DNA from: CAYNLK01 sp964398055
GTDB taxonomy: Bacteria > Chloroflexota > Anaerolineae > 4572-78 > J111
NCBI GenBank assembly: GCA_964398055.1
Contig: CAYNLK010000019.1
Span: 46,145-110,144, forward strand
DNA: 64,000 nt
Direction: 5' to 3'
How positions within the stretch are numbered: the first letter of the stretch is position 1; each line of letters starts with the position of its first letter. The position numbers and the translations under genes are program-made. The notes beneath the pieces were generated by a model, which was given only the letters and a program-made list of their open reading frames with translations, searched no databases and had not been told where the DNA came from. Below are positions 53,743 to 62,141 of this stretch, piece by piece.

Positions 53743-55758
53743 ATGACCGATACCAACCTTGAACAACTGTGTGTAGACACCATTCGTACCCTCTCCATCG
53801 ATGGTGTGCAAAAGGCCAACTCCGGCCATCCCGGTATGCCGATGGGGATGGCCGATGTCGCCTACGTATTGTGGACTCAGTTCCTGCGCCATAACCCTAA
53901 AAATCCCGATTGGCCCGACCGTGACCGTTTTGTGCTGTCGGCCGGCCACGGTTCGATGTTGCTCTACAGCCTGCTCCATCTGACCGGCTATGATTTGCCG
54001 CTGGAGCAACTCAAACAGTTCCGGCAATGGGGCAGCCTGACCCCCGGCCACCCGGAGTACGGCCTGACCCCCGGCGTCGAAACCACTACCGGGCCGCTGG
54101 GCCAGGGTTTTGCCAACGGTGTTGGTATGGCCATTGCCGAAGCCTTTTTGGCCGCCACCTTCAATCGACCCGGCCACGAGCTTGTCAACCATTACATCTA
54201 TGCCATTGTCAGCGACGGCGACTTGATGGAAGGCGTCTCTCACGAGGCCGCCTCGTTGGCCGGCCACCTGAAGTTGGGCAAGATCATCTATCTCTATGAC
54301 GATAACCACATCTCCATCGACGGCAGCACCGACCTGGCCTTCACCGAAAACCGGCTGAAACGCTTTGAAGCCTATGGCTGGCACGTCCAGCAGATCGACG
54401 GCCACGACCGGGCCGCGGTGGCTGCGGCCATCAAAACCGCCCAGGCAGTGACGGACCAGCCCTCGATTATTGCCTGCCGTACTACCATTGGTTATGGCAG
54501 CCCCAATAAAGCCAATACGGCCGAAGTCCACGGCTCGCCGCTGGGTGAGGACGAAGTGAGGCTAACCAAAGAAGTCTATGGCTGGGACCCCGATCAGCAT
54601 TTCTATATTCCAGATGAAGCGCTGGCCAAATTCCGCCAGGCTGTGGCCCAAGGCGCCGCCCTGGAAGCGGCCTGGAAGGTCAAATTGGAAGCCTACGCCG
54701 CGGCTTACCCCCAAGAGGCGGCTCAATTTCGGCGGGCCCTCTCCGGTGAGCTGCCCGAAGGCTGGGCAGAGGCGTTGCCAACTTTTCCGGCCGGCGGTAA
54801 AGCGATGGCTACCCGCCAGGCTTCCGGCCAGGTGCTGAACGCCATTGCCCCGGTCATCCCTACCCTGCTGGGCGGCTCGGCGGACCTGGCTCCCAGCAAT
54901 AACACTTTTTTGAAGGGTTATCCGGTCTTTGGCAATGATAGTTTTGCCGGCCGAAATTTTCATTTCGGCGTACGCGAGCATGGTATGGGCTCGATTTTGA
55001 ACGGGATGGCGCTCCACGGCGGCGTGATTCCTTACGGCGGCACCTTCCTGGTGTTTGCCGATTACTGCCGCCCGGCCATTCGCATTGCCGCTCTGTCCCA
55101 CATCCCCACTATTTTTGTGTTTACTCACGATAGCATCGGTTTGGGTGAAGACGGCCCCACCCACCAGCCGGTTGAACACATTCCGGCATTGCGGGTTATT
55201 CCCAATCTCATCGTCATTCGCCCGGCCGACGCCAATGAAACCGTGCAAGCCTGGAAAGTGGCCCTGGAGCAGCGCGATGCGCCGGTTGCCTTGTTGCTCA
55301 CCCGCCAGGGCTTGCCGGTGTATGATCGCGCCACGATGGGTGATGCCGCCGGTCTGGCCAGAGGCGCCTATGTACTGTTGGATACCGCCAAAGTCTATCC
55401 CGATATCATCCTGCTGGCCTCCGGCTCCGAGGTGGAGCTGGCCGTGGGCGCGGCGGCCAAGCTGGCCGAAGAGGGGATTGGGGCTCGAGTTGTGAGCATA
55501 CCCAGTTGGGAACTGTTCAAAGAGCAGTCACCGGAATACCAGGAGTCGGTCCTGCCGGCTGCGGTGAAGGCTCGCCTGGCCATCGAGGCGGCCGTACCGT
55601 TTGGTTGGGAGCAGTGGGTCGGTCCAACCGGCAGCGTCATCGGAATAGACCGCTTTGGCGCTTCGGCCCCCTACAAAGTCATCTTTGAGCAGCTTGGCTT
55701 TACTGTTGACAACGTGGTCCTGCAAGCCCTGGCTACCATCGACAAATCCAAGAAATAG
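53743..55758 (+). CDS. tkt: Transketolase
   Basis: 671 residues from the ATG at 53743, with AAGGAG 9 bases before it; the longer frame from 53692 has no site. Thiamine-diphosphate enzyme of the pentose phosphate pathway. Signs: ANSGHPGMPMGMADV, GHGSMLLYSLLHL, the ThDP/Mg motif SDGDLMEGVSHEAASLAGH, and the second-domain parts FGVREHGMGSILNGMALHGG and THDSIGLGEDGPTHQPVEH. The rpiA gene follows after 4 bases, so both belong to one operon of non-oxidative pentose phosphate enzymes. Confidence 0.98.
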   Translation: MTDTNLEQLCVDTIRTLSIDGVQKANSGHPGMPMGMADVAYVLWTQFLRHNPKNPDWPDRDRFVLSAGHGSMLLYSLLHLTGYDLPLEQLKQFRQWGSLTPGHPEYGLTPGVETTTGPLGQGFANGVGMAIAEAFLAATFNRPGHELVNHYIYAIVSDGDLMEGVSHEAASLAGHLKLGKIIYLYDDNHISIDGSTDLAFTENRLKRFEAYGWHVQQIDGHDRAAVAAAIKTAQAVTDQPSIIACRTTIGYGSPNKANTAEVHGSPLGEDEVRLTKEVYGWDPDQHFYIPDEALAKFRQAVAQGAALEAAWKVKLEAYAAAYPQEAAQFRRALSGELPEGWAEALPTFPAGGKAMATRQASGQVLNAIAPVIPTLLGGSADLAPSNNTFLKGYPVFGNDSFAGRNFHFGVREHGMGSILNGMALHGGVIPYGGTFLVFADYCRPAIRIAALSHIPTIFVFTHDSIGLGEDGPTHQPVEHIPALRVIPNLIVIRPADANETVQAWKVALEQRDAPVALLLTRQGLPVYDRATMGDAAGLARGAYVLLDTAKVYPDIILLASGSEVELAVGAAAKLAEEGIGARVVSIPSWELFKEQSPEYQESVLPAAVKARLAIEAAVPFGWEQWVGPTGSVIGIDRFGASAPYKVIFEQLGFTVDNVVLQALATIDKSKK

Positions 55759-55762
55759 CCGT

Positions 55763-56446
55763 ATGTCAAGCGAAGCTCTAAAAAAGAAAGCAGCCGAAAA
55801 AGCGGTGGAGCAGATCAAGAGTGGCATGGTGGTGGGCCTGGGCACCGGCTCAACGGCCAAATATGCCGTTATGAAAATTGGTGAGTTGTGGCAGGCCGGG
55901 GTGTTGACCGACATTGTCGGCATCCCGACCGGAGAAGGGACCGCGGCCCTGGCCAGGCAGTATGGCCTGCCTCTGGCTACGCTTGACGACTACCCCATCA
56001 TCGACATCGCCATTGACGGCGCCGATGAGATTGCCCCCAATCTTGATCTGATCAAAGGGTTGGGCGGGGCGCTGCTGCGGGAAAAGATGATCGAGTTAGC
56101 AACCCGGCGTTTCATTGTGGTCGCCGATGAGAGCAAGCTGGTAAGCCGGCTGGGTACGCGCAGCCCGCTGCCGGTCGAAGTGACCCAATTTGGCTGGAGA
56201 TACCTGGCCGGGTGGTTAGCCGCTTTGGGCTGCCAGCCGCAGTTGCGCGGCAGTGAGGCCCAACCTTTTGTGACCGATAACGGGAACTACATCCTGGATT
56301 GCACCTTTCCCCAGGGAATTGCTCAACCGGCCGAGCTGGCCGAGACCTTGAGCCGGCAACCCGGTATTGTCGAACACGGTCTTTTTTTGGGTATGGCAAC
56401 TCAGGCTATTGTCGCCGGGACTGCTGGCTTTTCGATTCTGAATTGA
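55763..56446 (+). CDS. rpiA: Ribose-5-phosphate isomerase A
   Basis: 227 residues, the usual length. Motifs: VVGLGTGSTAKYAV (phosphate loop), DIAIDGADEIAPNL with the catalytic acid, KGLGGALLREK with the catalytic Lys, and VVADESKLV. It interconverts ribose 5-phosphate and ribulose 5-phosphate. The ATG at 55763 is 4 bases after the transketolase stop; the longer frame from 55655 would lie inside that gene. A terminator follows. Confidence 0.97.
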   Translation: MSSEALKKKAAEKAVEQIKSGMVVGLGTGSTAKYAVMKIGELWQAGVLTDIVGIPTGEGTAALARQYGLPLATLDDYPIIDIAIDGADEIAPNLDLIKGLGGALLREKMIELATRRFIVVADESKLVSRLGTRSPLPVEVTQFGWRYLAGWLAALGCQPQLRGSEAQPFVTDNGNYILDCTFPQGIAQPAELAETLSRQPGIVEHGLFLGMATQAIVAGTAGFSILN

Positions 56447-56464
56447 GCTAACTGTTAGCAAAAG

Positions 56465-56502
56465 ACTGGCGCTCCAGACCAGGTTGGTGCGCCAGTTTTT
56501 CT
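56465..56502 (+). terminator. Intrinsic terminator after rpiA
   Basis: ACTGGCGC (56465-56472) pairs with GCGCCAGT (56489-56496) over a 16-base loop, followed by TTTTTCTTT. Confidence 0.8.
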
Positions 56503-56556
56503 TTGAGCAGATGCGGCTGGCCTGGCCTACCTTTATTTCCTATTGAAGTAGGTGAG

Positions 56557-56585
56557 TTGTTGGGAGATACTCTAGATGATATACT
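56557..56585 (+). promoter_or_regulatory. Promoter of the Fe-S/pentapeptide/CPBP operon
   Basis: TTGTTG (56557-56562) and TATACT (56580-56585) are 17 bp apart, about 50 bases before the Fe-S protein start. Confidence 0.6.
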
Positions 56586-56636
56586 TTATAGGGACGCTAC
56601 AGCGTGTGAAATCCTCGGGGAAAGGCGTGATTGCGG

Positions 56637-56843
56637 GTGGTTAAAGCCCTACTGCAAATTGATGATCGCCGCTGCCAGATTTGCCGGCATTGTCTGGCGC
56701 AACAGGTCTGTAAAGTCAGGGCGATTATGCGAATTGACCGGGATGATCCTCCTTTCATTGATGTGCATCGTTGCTATGGCTGCAAAGTGTGTATAGTAGA
56801 ATGTCCTTTTGAAGCCATTGTGACCAACTTGAACGGGACCTAA
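56637..56843 (+). CDS. Small ferredoxin-like [4Fe-4S] protein
   Basis: 68 residues from the GTG at 56637 (a TTG at 56631 is the alternative; neither has a strong ribosome site). The second half has a standard cluster motif, CYGCKVCIVECPFEAI. The first motif is CQICRHCLAQQVC, with five residues instead of three before the last Cys and no Pro, so the first cluster may be altered. Such proteins carry electrons in the cytoplasm. It lies 12 bases before the pentapeptide-repeat gene and probably shares its transcript. No oxidoreductase partner is adjacent. Confidence 0.8.
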   Translation: MVKALLQIDDRRCQICRHCLAQQVCKVRAIMRIDRDDPPFIDVHRCYGCKVCIVECPFEAIVTNLNGT

Positions 56844-56855
56844 CGGATAAACCAG

Positions 56856-58679
56856 ATGGGGAGAAAACTAACGCGCGAACAAATTGAAAAGCTGGTTGCC
56901 CAGACTCGCGAGCAGAACCGGGTGCTCGATCTCAGGAGCGTTGAACTGAATTGGGTCAAACTCAATGATATCGATTTGAGTGGAGTTGACCTCAGTGGGG
57001 CTAGCCTGGTCAGAGCCGACCTGAGTCGGGTTAACCTTAATAAGGCCAATCTCAGCGGCGCAGATTTGAGCGAAGCCGACCTGAGCGAGGCCAATCTAAC
57101 TGAGGCCGACCTGATCGGCACCAAACTGGTCCAGGCAAACCTGCGCCGGGCGCGGTTAGAGCGGGCCAACCTGATCAACGCTAATCTGAGCCGGGCGCGG
57201 CTTGCTGAAGGCCATCTGACTACGGCCAATTTGAGCGGAGCCAACCTGACCTGGACCAATTTCAGCAGCGCCAATTTGAGTGGCGCTTATCTCAACGAGG
57301 CCAACCTGAGTGGGGCTGAACTTGATCGGGCTAATTTTACGGCTGCCAACTTGAGTGATGCCAATCTTAACCGGGCTAATCTGTTGGTGGCCAACCTCAG
57401 CCGGGCCGATCTAAGCGGGGCAAATCTAACCGAGGCCAATCTGGGCGGGGCTATTCTTGATCACGCCGTATTGAAGGGGGCTGATTTGCGCGGGGCCGAT
57501 CTCAGAGGCGCGGATCTGGTGGGCGCCAACCTGCGCCGGGCCAACCTGAGCGAAACAAATTTGAGTCGGGCCGATCTGAGCCAGGCCAATCTCAGCGAAG
57601 CCAGCTTGATTGGGACCTATCTCATCGAGGCCAACCTCAGGGCGGCCGATCTGCGCGGGGCCAGCCTGATTGGCACAAATCTCATTGAAGCAACGTTGCT
57701 GAAGGCCAATCTCAGCGGGGCCAATTTATTGGTCACCAATCTCAGTCGAGCCGATCTCTGCCAGGCCGATCTCAGCCAGGCCAGCCTCACCATCACCGAC
57801 TTGATCGGGACTCGCCTCATCGAGGCCAATTTGAGCGGCGCGGACCTCACCGGCGCGGATCTGATTGGGACTAACTTGCTCAAAGCCAATCTCAGCCGGG
57901 CTAATTTGCATAACGCCAATATCAATGAGGTCAATCTCACCGAAGCTAACTTGAGTGGTGCTCGTCTTGATAACACTACTATCAGTGGAGCCAATTTCAG
58001 CGGGGCCAGCCTGAGGCAAGCCAGTCTTATTCAGGCCAGGCTGGTCAATACAAATCTGACTCAGGTCGATCTCAGCGAATGTGCCATCTATGGCCTGTCG
58101 GTGTCGGGGTTAAACCTGCAGGGCGCTAACCAGACCGATCTGATTATTTCCAATGAGACCGGGCCAACTATTGCCGTTGATGATTTTGAATTTGCCCAGT
58201 TCATCTCGTTGCTGCTGCAGAATAAGAACATGCGCCATATTATTGACGCCATTAGTTCTAAAGTTGTCTTAATTCTGGGTTATTTTGGGGCCGAGCGCCA
58301 AGCTACTTTAGCCACCATGCGGGCCAAACTACGGCAAGGCAATTACGTACCTATTTCACTCGACTTTCACAACTCCGAAAATCAGAGCTGGGCAGACACG
58401 ATCTCTACTTTGGCTCTGTTAGCCCGGTTGATTGTGGTTGACCTGACCGATGCGAAAATCCTGGCGGAACTGTTACAACAGATTTTGCCAACCCTCACTA
58501 CGGTACCGATCCAGGTGCTGTTGTCTAACTCAGCCGGTTCTGAAACTGATCCGGCAACTGTTGGGCTGAAACAACTGCCGGGTGCTCTGACTGAATTCCA
58601 TTACAGCAACCTGGAGGAGCTGGCTCTTTTTCTGGCGAAAAACGTGGTAGCTCCGGTTGAAGTCAAAGCCCAAGAGTAG
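56856..58679 (+). CDS. Pentapeptide-repeat protein with C-terminal Rossmann-like domain
   Basis: 607 residues. After a short basic start, about 390 residues (about 40-430) are continuous A(D/N)LSxA-type pentapeptide repeats, which form a right-handed square beta helix. A linker leads to a separate domain at 469-600 that begins KVVLILG and contains YVPISLDFHN and LIVVDLTDAK; the strand and helix order looks like a Rossmann or TIR-like fold. I recall similar domains after pentapeptide repeats in cyanobacterial and Chloroflexi proteins, without a known function. Pentapeptide helices can mimic DNA or act as scaffolds. The operon context is an Fe-S protein before it and a CPBP protease 4 bases after it. 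Confidence 0.88.
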   Translation: MGRKLTREQIEKLVAQTREQNRVLDLRSVELNWVKLNDIDLSGVDLSGASLVRADLSRVNLNKANLSGADLSEADLSEANLTEADLIGTKLVQANLRRARLERANLINANLSRARLAEGHLTTANLSGANLTWTNFSSANLSGAYLNEANLSGAELDRANFTAANLSDANLNRANLLVANLSRADLSGANLTEANLGGAILDHAVLKGADLRGADLRGADLVGANLRRANLSETNLSRADLSQANLSEASLIGTYLIEANLRAADLRGASLIGTNLIEATLLKANLSGANLLVTNLSRADLCQADLSQASLTITDLIGTRLIEANLSGADLTGADLIGTNLLKANLSRANLHNANINEVNLTEANLSGARLDNTTISGANFSGASLRQASLIQARLVNTNLTQVDLSECAIYGLSVSGLNLQGANQTDLIISNETGPTIAVDDFEFAQFISLLLQNKNMRHIIDAISSKVVLILGYFGAERQATLATMRAKLRQGNYVPISLDFHNSENQSWADTISTLALLARLIVVDLTDAKILAELLQQILPTLTTVPIQVLLSNSAGSETDPATVGLKQLPGALTEFHYSNLEELALFLAKNVVAPVEVKAQE

Positions 58680-58683
58680 GTCA

Positions 58684-59394
58684 GTGGCTTTTACCGATGC
58701 AGCGCTTTCCTGGCTAAATGTTGTTCGCCTGGTGACTTTGCTATTGACCGCGTTGCTGGGCTGGATTACCTACCGCAGTCATTTGCTGCTGCAAGAATTT
58801 CAGCCTGATTTTAACTTGCTGCTTTCACTACCTGAAATCTTCGTCCGTCTGCTCCTGGTTGGCTTTTGTCTGCTCCTGACCTGGTTGAGCGGCTTGTCGC
58901 CAACTGAACTTGGCTTGGACTTTGCAAACCCCCAGCAGATGATTACAATCGGTTTAGCCGTTGGCCTGATCACGGTGGTGGTGATCAATCTGCTGACCCA
59001 TTGGGCCATCAGGCGTTTTGGCCGGCAGATTTACTCACCCCAGGTCGTCAAGAATATCTTGCCCCACCGTCCGGCCGAATGGTTTTTAGTAACCCTGGCT
59101 TTTCTGCCGGCCGTGGCGATGGAGGAACTTCTATTCCGCACCCTCTGGTTGGGCTGCTTCCAGCCGATAATCCCCGTGTGGCTATTGATTCTGATCACCT
59201 CGGTTCTGTTTGGTTTAATGCATCAACCGCAAGGACAGCTAGGGATGATTCTGGCCGGAGGTATCAATGTGGTTTTTGCGATTCTCTTCGTCTGGTCCGG
59301 CCAGTTATTGCTACCCTTAACCGCTCACTACACCACCAACCTTTGCCAATTGCTGGTGGCCCATTACCAACGAGATTGGCTGGAAAACTATTAA
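58684..59394 (+). CDS. CPBP-family intramembrane metalloprotease
   Basis: 236 residues from the GTG at 58684; the TTG at 58657 lies inside the previous gene. About seven membrane helices. The family motifs are present: EE-x3-R (Glu147, Glu148, Arg152), F-x3-H (Phe176, His180) and His215 in LTAHYTTN. CPBP proteins cleave peptides within the membrane, process CAAX-type substrates, or give bacteriocin immunity. It follows the pentapeptide/Rossmann gene by 4 bases, so joint function is likely. Confidence 0.92.
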   Translation: MAFTDAALSWLNVVRLVTLLLTALLGWITYRSHLLLQEFQPDFNLLLSLPEIFVRLLLVGFCLLLTWLSGLSPTELGLDFANPQQMITIGLAVGLITVVVINLLTHWAIRRFGRQIYSPQVVKNILPHRPAEWFLVTLAFLPAVAMEELLFRTLWLGCFQPIIPVWLLILITSVLFGLMHQPQGQLGMILAGGINVVFAILFVWSGQLLLPLTAHYTTNLCQLLVAHYQRDWLENY

Positions 59395-59412
59395 CCGGAG
59401 TGGCCACCGGCA

Positions 59413-59441
59413 TTGACAAAATAGGGTCCAAGTGATATCCT
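59413..59441 (+). promoter_or_regulatory. Promoter of the 413-residue unknown
   Basis: TTGACA (59413-59418) and TATCCT (59436-59441) are 17 bp apart, 83 bases before the chosen start. This separates the gene from the preceding operon. Confidence 0.65.
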
Positions 59442-59524
59442 TTAGGTGAAATCAATTATGACAAGTCAACTGCCGGGTGGCTCTCCGCCTAGTTGGGATT
59501 GAGTTTATAGAAAAGAGGGCAGAT

Positions 59525-60766
59525 ATGGCCGTTCTCCTGCCGGATGTAATCGGTGAATACATTGACGAACCGGTGCGATATCAAACCGATGGGATTCAGT
59601 ATGCCGGTTATTTTGAGCCAGATCAAATTGCGCCGGAACAGGTCAGTCACCTGTTTCTTTTTTTGCAAAACACCCTCAATGCCCCGGTTGGGCTTTATCT
59701 GAAGGTGAATATCCCCCAAACGGGGGGGTTATTCCGCGGCGGCCGGCCAATGCTGATGATCCAGGACCCCATCATTCAACTTAAGCTGGCCAGCGCCGAG
59801 GTTGGTCTGCTGACCTTGCCGGTGACGACCACGGAGCATGTTCAGGAGGGCGAGCATCTGCTAACCCTTGAGCTCAAAGGGGTAACCCAGGGCAAACCTG
59901 ACCGAATTCGTGCCGCTCAATCCCAGAGTCTCCTTGGCAAAGGTTTTATCGATAGCCCGGTTGGGCTTAATCTGGTCAGTACGATGAGGGCGAATTTCAC
60001 CGAAAAGCCGGTCAAAAAAGCCTCATTTCCCCTCAAGATAGCCGGCAAACCGGCTCCACCCGAGCGAGCGCTCAAACTCAAATACCAATATCAGACCATC
60101 TGGGTTGAAGCGAATATGGAGTTCTTCAATCGGGCGGTACAAGAAATTAACGCACGGGAGGTAAAATTAAACAAGGAGTTAACCGTCGACGCGCTTTACG
60201 CGATGCTTTATGCGGAAAGCACCTCTCGATTGGCCAAGACCGGCCAGCCCTTGCGCATTGGTGAAGCCATCATTCTGGCCAAAATTCTGACCTACAGTTG
60301 CCAGTATTTCCTGAGCAGTCCCGAACGCCGGAATGGCCTGCTAGTACCGATTTGGGAGCGGGCTATGGAGTCGGAACTGGATACCACCGACGCCTTAGAA
60401 GTCATCCGCACCGCCGGTTATTACCATTTGCTAAAACTGGCAGTGGCGATCAGCTTTGGGATTGTAGCCAAAGCCGTAGGCCGTCAGGTGTGGCCTTTGG
60501 TCGAGCGGCAGGCCGTGGTTAATCACATTGCTGAATGTGTTGACGAAGGTCAAGAGTTGGACGTGGACTTTCTCTATCTGCCGTTGCTTCTGGCCGGAAC
60601 CCAGATTTCCAACAAGCTCAAATTTGAAGGCGAAAATCCTCGCCACACCCTGGAGTTGATGAAGCAGGCCTACGAAGCCCGGCTTGACTTATTTGCCGAA
60701 GCCGAAATGGATGAGGCCAACCAAATTTTCAATCATATTTTAAAAAAGGCCCTGGAGCAGACCTAA
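59525..60766 (+). CDS. Hypothetical protein, beta-rich N-terminus and helical C-terminus
   Basis: 413 residues from the ATG at 59525, with GAGGGC upstream; the frame extends to 59477 without a better site. Residues 1-130 look like a beta-sandwich (YQTDGIQYAGYFEP; LKVNIPQTGGLF), with the next part Lys/Pro-rich. From about 190 to the end it is helical and rich in Ala, Leu and Glu. There is no signal peptide; two weak hydrophobic stretches occur near 320-335. I recognise no family. It has its own promoter directly after the pentapeptide/CPBP operon. Confidence 0.75.
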   Translation: MAVLLPDVIGEYIDEPVRYQTDGIQYAGYFEPDQIAPEQVSHLFLFLQNTLNAPVGLYLKVNIPQTGGLFRGGRPMLMIQDPIIQLKLASAEVGLLTLPVTTTEHVQEGEHLLTLELKGVTQGKPDRIRAAQSQSLLGKGFIDSPVGLNLVSTMRANFTEKPVKKASFPLKIAGKPAPPERALKLKYQYQTIWVEANMEFFNRAVQEINAREVKLNKELTVDALYAMLYAESTSRLAKTGQPLRIGEAIILAKILTYSCQYFLSSPERRNGLLVPIWERAMESELDTTDALEVIRTAGYYHLLKLAVAISFGIVAKAVGRQVWPLVERQAVVNHIAECVDEGQELDVDFLYLPLLLAGTQISNKLKFEGENPRHTLELMKQAYEARLDLFAEAEMDEANQIFNHILKKALEQT

Positions 60767-60819
60767 ATTAGGTCTGCCGGGCCTGGTTCCCTCCGGTCTG
60801 GAACGGTAAAATTTTTAGG

Positions 60820-61032
60820 CTATTGCACCCCAGCTTTCAGATTGGTTAACCTCTCCTCCAATTCTGCTCGACGCGCTGCGGCTGCTTTGCGGCCTTCCTC
60901 CAGTACACGGTCAAACCGGGCTCGCACTTCTGCTTGTAGCTCACTGCCGCTTTGAGGCGTAGTCAGCAGAACCAGGACTGCGCCCAACACAACCCCACCT
61001 AAAAAGCCGGCTATAAAATTCATTACCCGCAT
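60820..61032 (-). CDS. YtxH-like small membrane protein
   Basis: 70 residues. An N-terminal membrane helix with Gly pairs (FIAGFLGGVVLGAVLVLLTTPQSG) is followed by an amphipathic coiled coil rich in Arg, Glu and Ala. This is the YtxH/DUF883-like layout: the APxSG-type turn appears as TPQSG. These proteins are stress-associated in Firmicutes. GAGGGAGG precedes the ATG. It stands alone, divergent from the yqeB gene; the 263-base gap between them shows a TACAAT box (61260-61265) but little else. Confidence 0.82.
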   Translation of the reverse strand: MRVMNFIAGFLGGVVLGAVLVLLTTPQSGSELQAEVRARFDRVLEEGRKAAAARRAELEERLTNLKAGVQ

Positions 61033-61295
61033 AATATTCTGCCTCCCTCAATCAAAAAATCTAAAACAAACGGAAGAGTCTCCAGGCACCTTCAGATACA
61101 AAATATTTGGCTTATTTGGTCAAAGCAACCACAAAATATACTGACCACATGCCCGGCGCTTTAATTCTAAATTATACCACGTTCTATTTGCAGAGGGAAT
61201 CCGGTAGCGAGCGATTAGGTGACCTTAAACCATCATTTCCTGACAAACCTCTCGTATGGTACAATCTTTTTGTTGGGTTTCGACCAAGGATCAAA

Positions 61296-62138
61296 ATGGC
61301 TGTAAACATCAATCCCATTTTTGAACACGTTCTGGTTCTGATCAAAGGCGCCGGCGACCTGGCCAGTGGGGTCGCCTATCGGTTGAAACGGAGCGGCTTT
61401 CCGCTGATAATGACGGAGCTGGCCACGCCGTTAATGGTCCGACGCGCTGTCTGCTTTGGTGAGGCCGTGTACAGCGGCCAGGCCACTGTCGAAGGTATCA
61501 CCGCTCAGCGGGTTGATACTGCTGTGGCGGCTCGACGCCTGGCCTACACTGACATTATTCCCGTTCTGGTGGCCCCCCAGCCGGAAATTGCGGTTATGTT
61601 CAAGCCAAAGGTGTTGGTCGATGCCATTATGGCCAAGGTCAATACCGGCACCGGCCTTGATGATGCGCCGCTGGTTATCGCTTTAGGACCTGGTTTTGTG
61701 GCCGGGCAAGATTGCCATGCCGTGATTGAAACCAACCGGGGTCATTGGCTGGGCCGGGTTATCTATGCCGGCCGGGCCGAGCCTGATACCAGGCGGCCCG
61801 GTTCGGTCAAAGGTTTCGTGGCTGACCGTGTCCTCCGGGCCCCGGCTGACGGCCATGTGGTCGCTGTGGCCAAACTGGGGGATCAGCTCCAGCCGAACCA
61901 ACTGATTGCCACGGTGGCCGGTCACGAGGTCAGAGCGCCGTTTGCGGGCGTGCTGCGGGGTCTGATCCATCCTCAGGTTATCGTGACGAAAGGTTTTAAG
62001 ATTGGCGACCTGGACCCTCGGGGTGTAGTTCACCATTGCTTTACCATTAGTGACAAATCATTGGCTATTGGCGGCGGGGTATTGGAGGCTATTCTGGCCA
62101 GTGATCTGCTCAGGCCAGCCCGGAATGGTGATATTTAA
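61296..62138 (+). CDS. yqeB: YqeB, selenium-dependent molybdenum hydroxylase accessory protein
   Basis: 280 residues from the ATG at 61296, with AAGGA just before it; the upstream frame from 61107 is not protein-like. It begins with a Rossmann strand, VLIKGAGDLASGVAYRLKRSGF, as in YqeB/EF2563 proteins, then VGGG-less NAD-like folds, IALGPGFVAGQDCHAVIETNRG and a C-terminal lipoyl-like hammerhead (ADGHVVAVAKLGDQLQPNQLIATVAG). The family matures selenium-dependent molybdenum hydroxylases. The fused YqeC-MocA gene follows after 3 bases. Confidence 0.88.
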   Translation: MAVNINPIFEHVLVLIKGAGDLASGVAYRLKRSGFPLIMTELATPLMVRRAVCFGEAVYSGQATVEGITAQRVDTAVAARRLAYTDIIPVLVAPQPEIAVMFKPKVLVDAIMAKVNTGTGLDDAPLVIALGPGFVAGQDCHAVIETNRGHWLGRVIYAGRAEPDTRRPGSVKGFVADRVLRAPADGHVVAVAKLGDQLQPNQLIATVAGHEVRAPFAGVLRGLIHPQVIVTKGFKIGDLDPRGVVHHCFTISDKSLAIGGGVLEAILASDLLRPARNGDI

Positions 62139-62141
62139 CGG

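Noticed and set aside
56503..56796. 97-residue frame overlapping the Fe-S protein
   Set aside because: It starts in the rpiA terminator and overlaps a frame with clear Cys cluster motifs.
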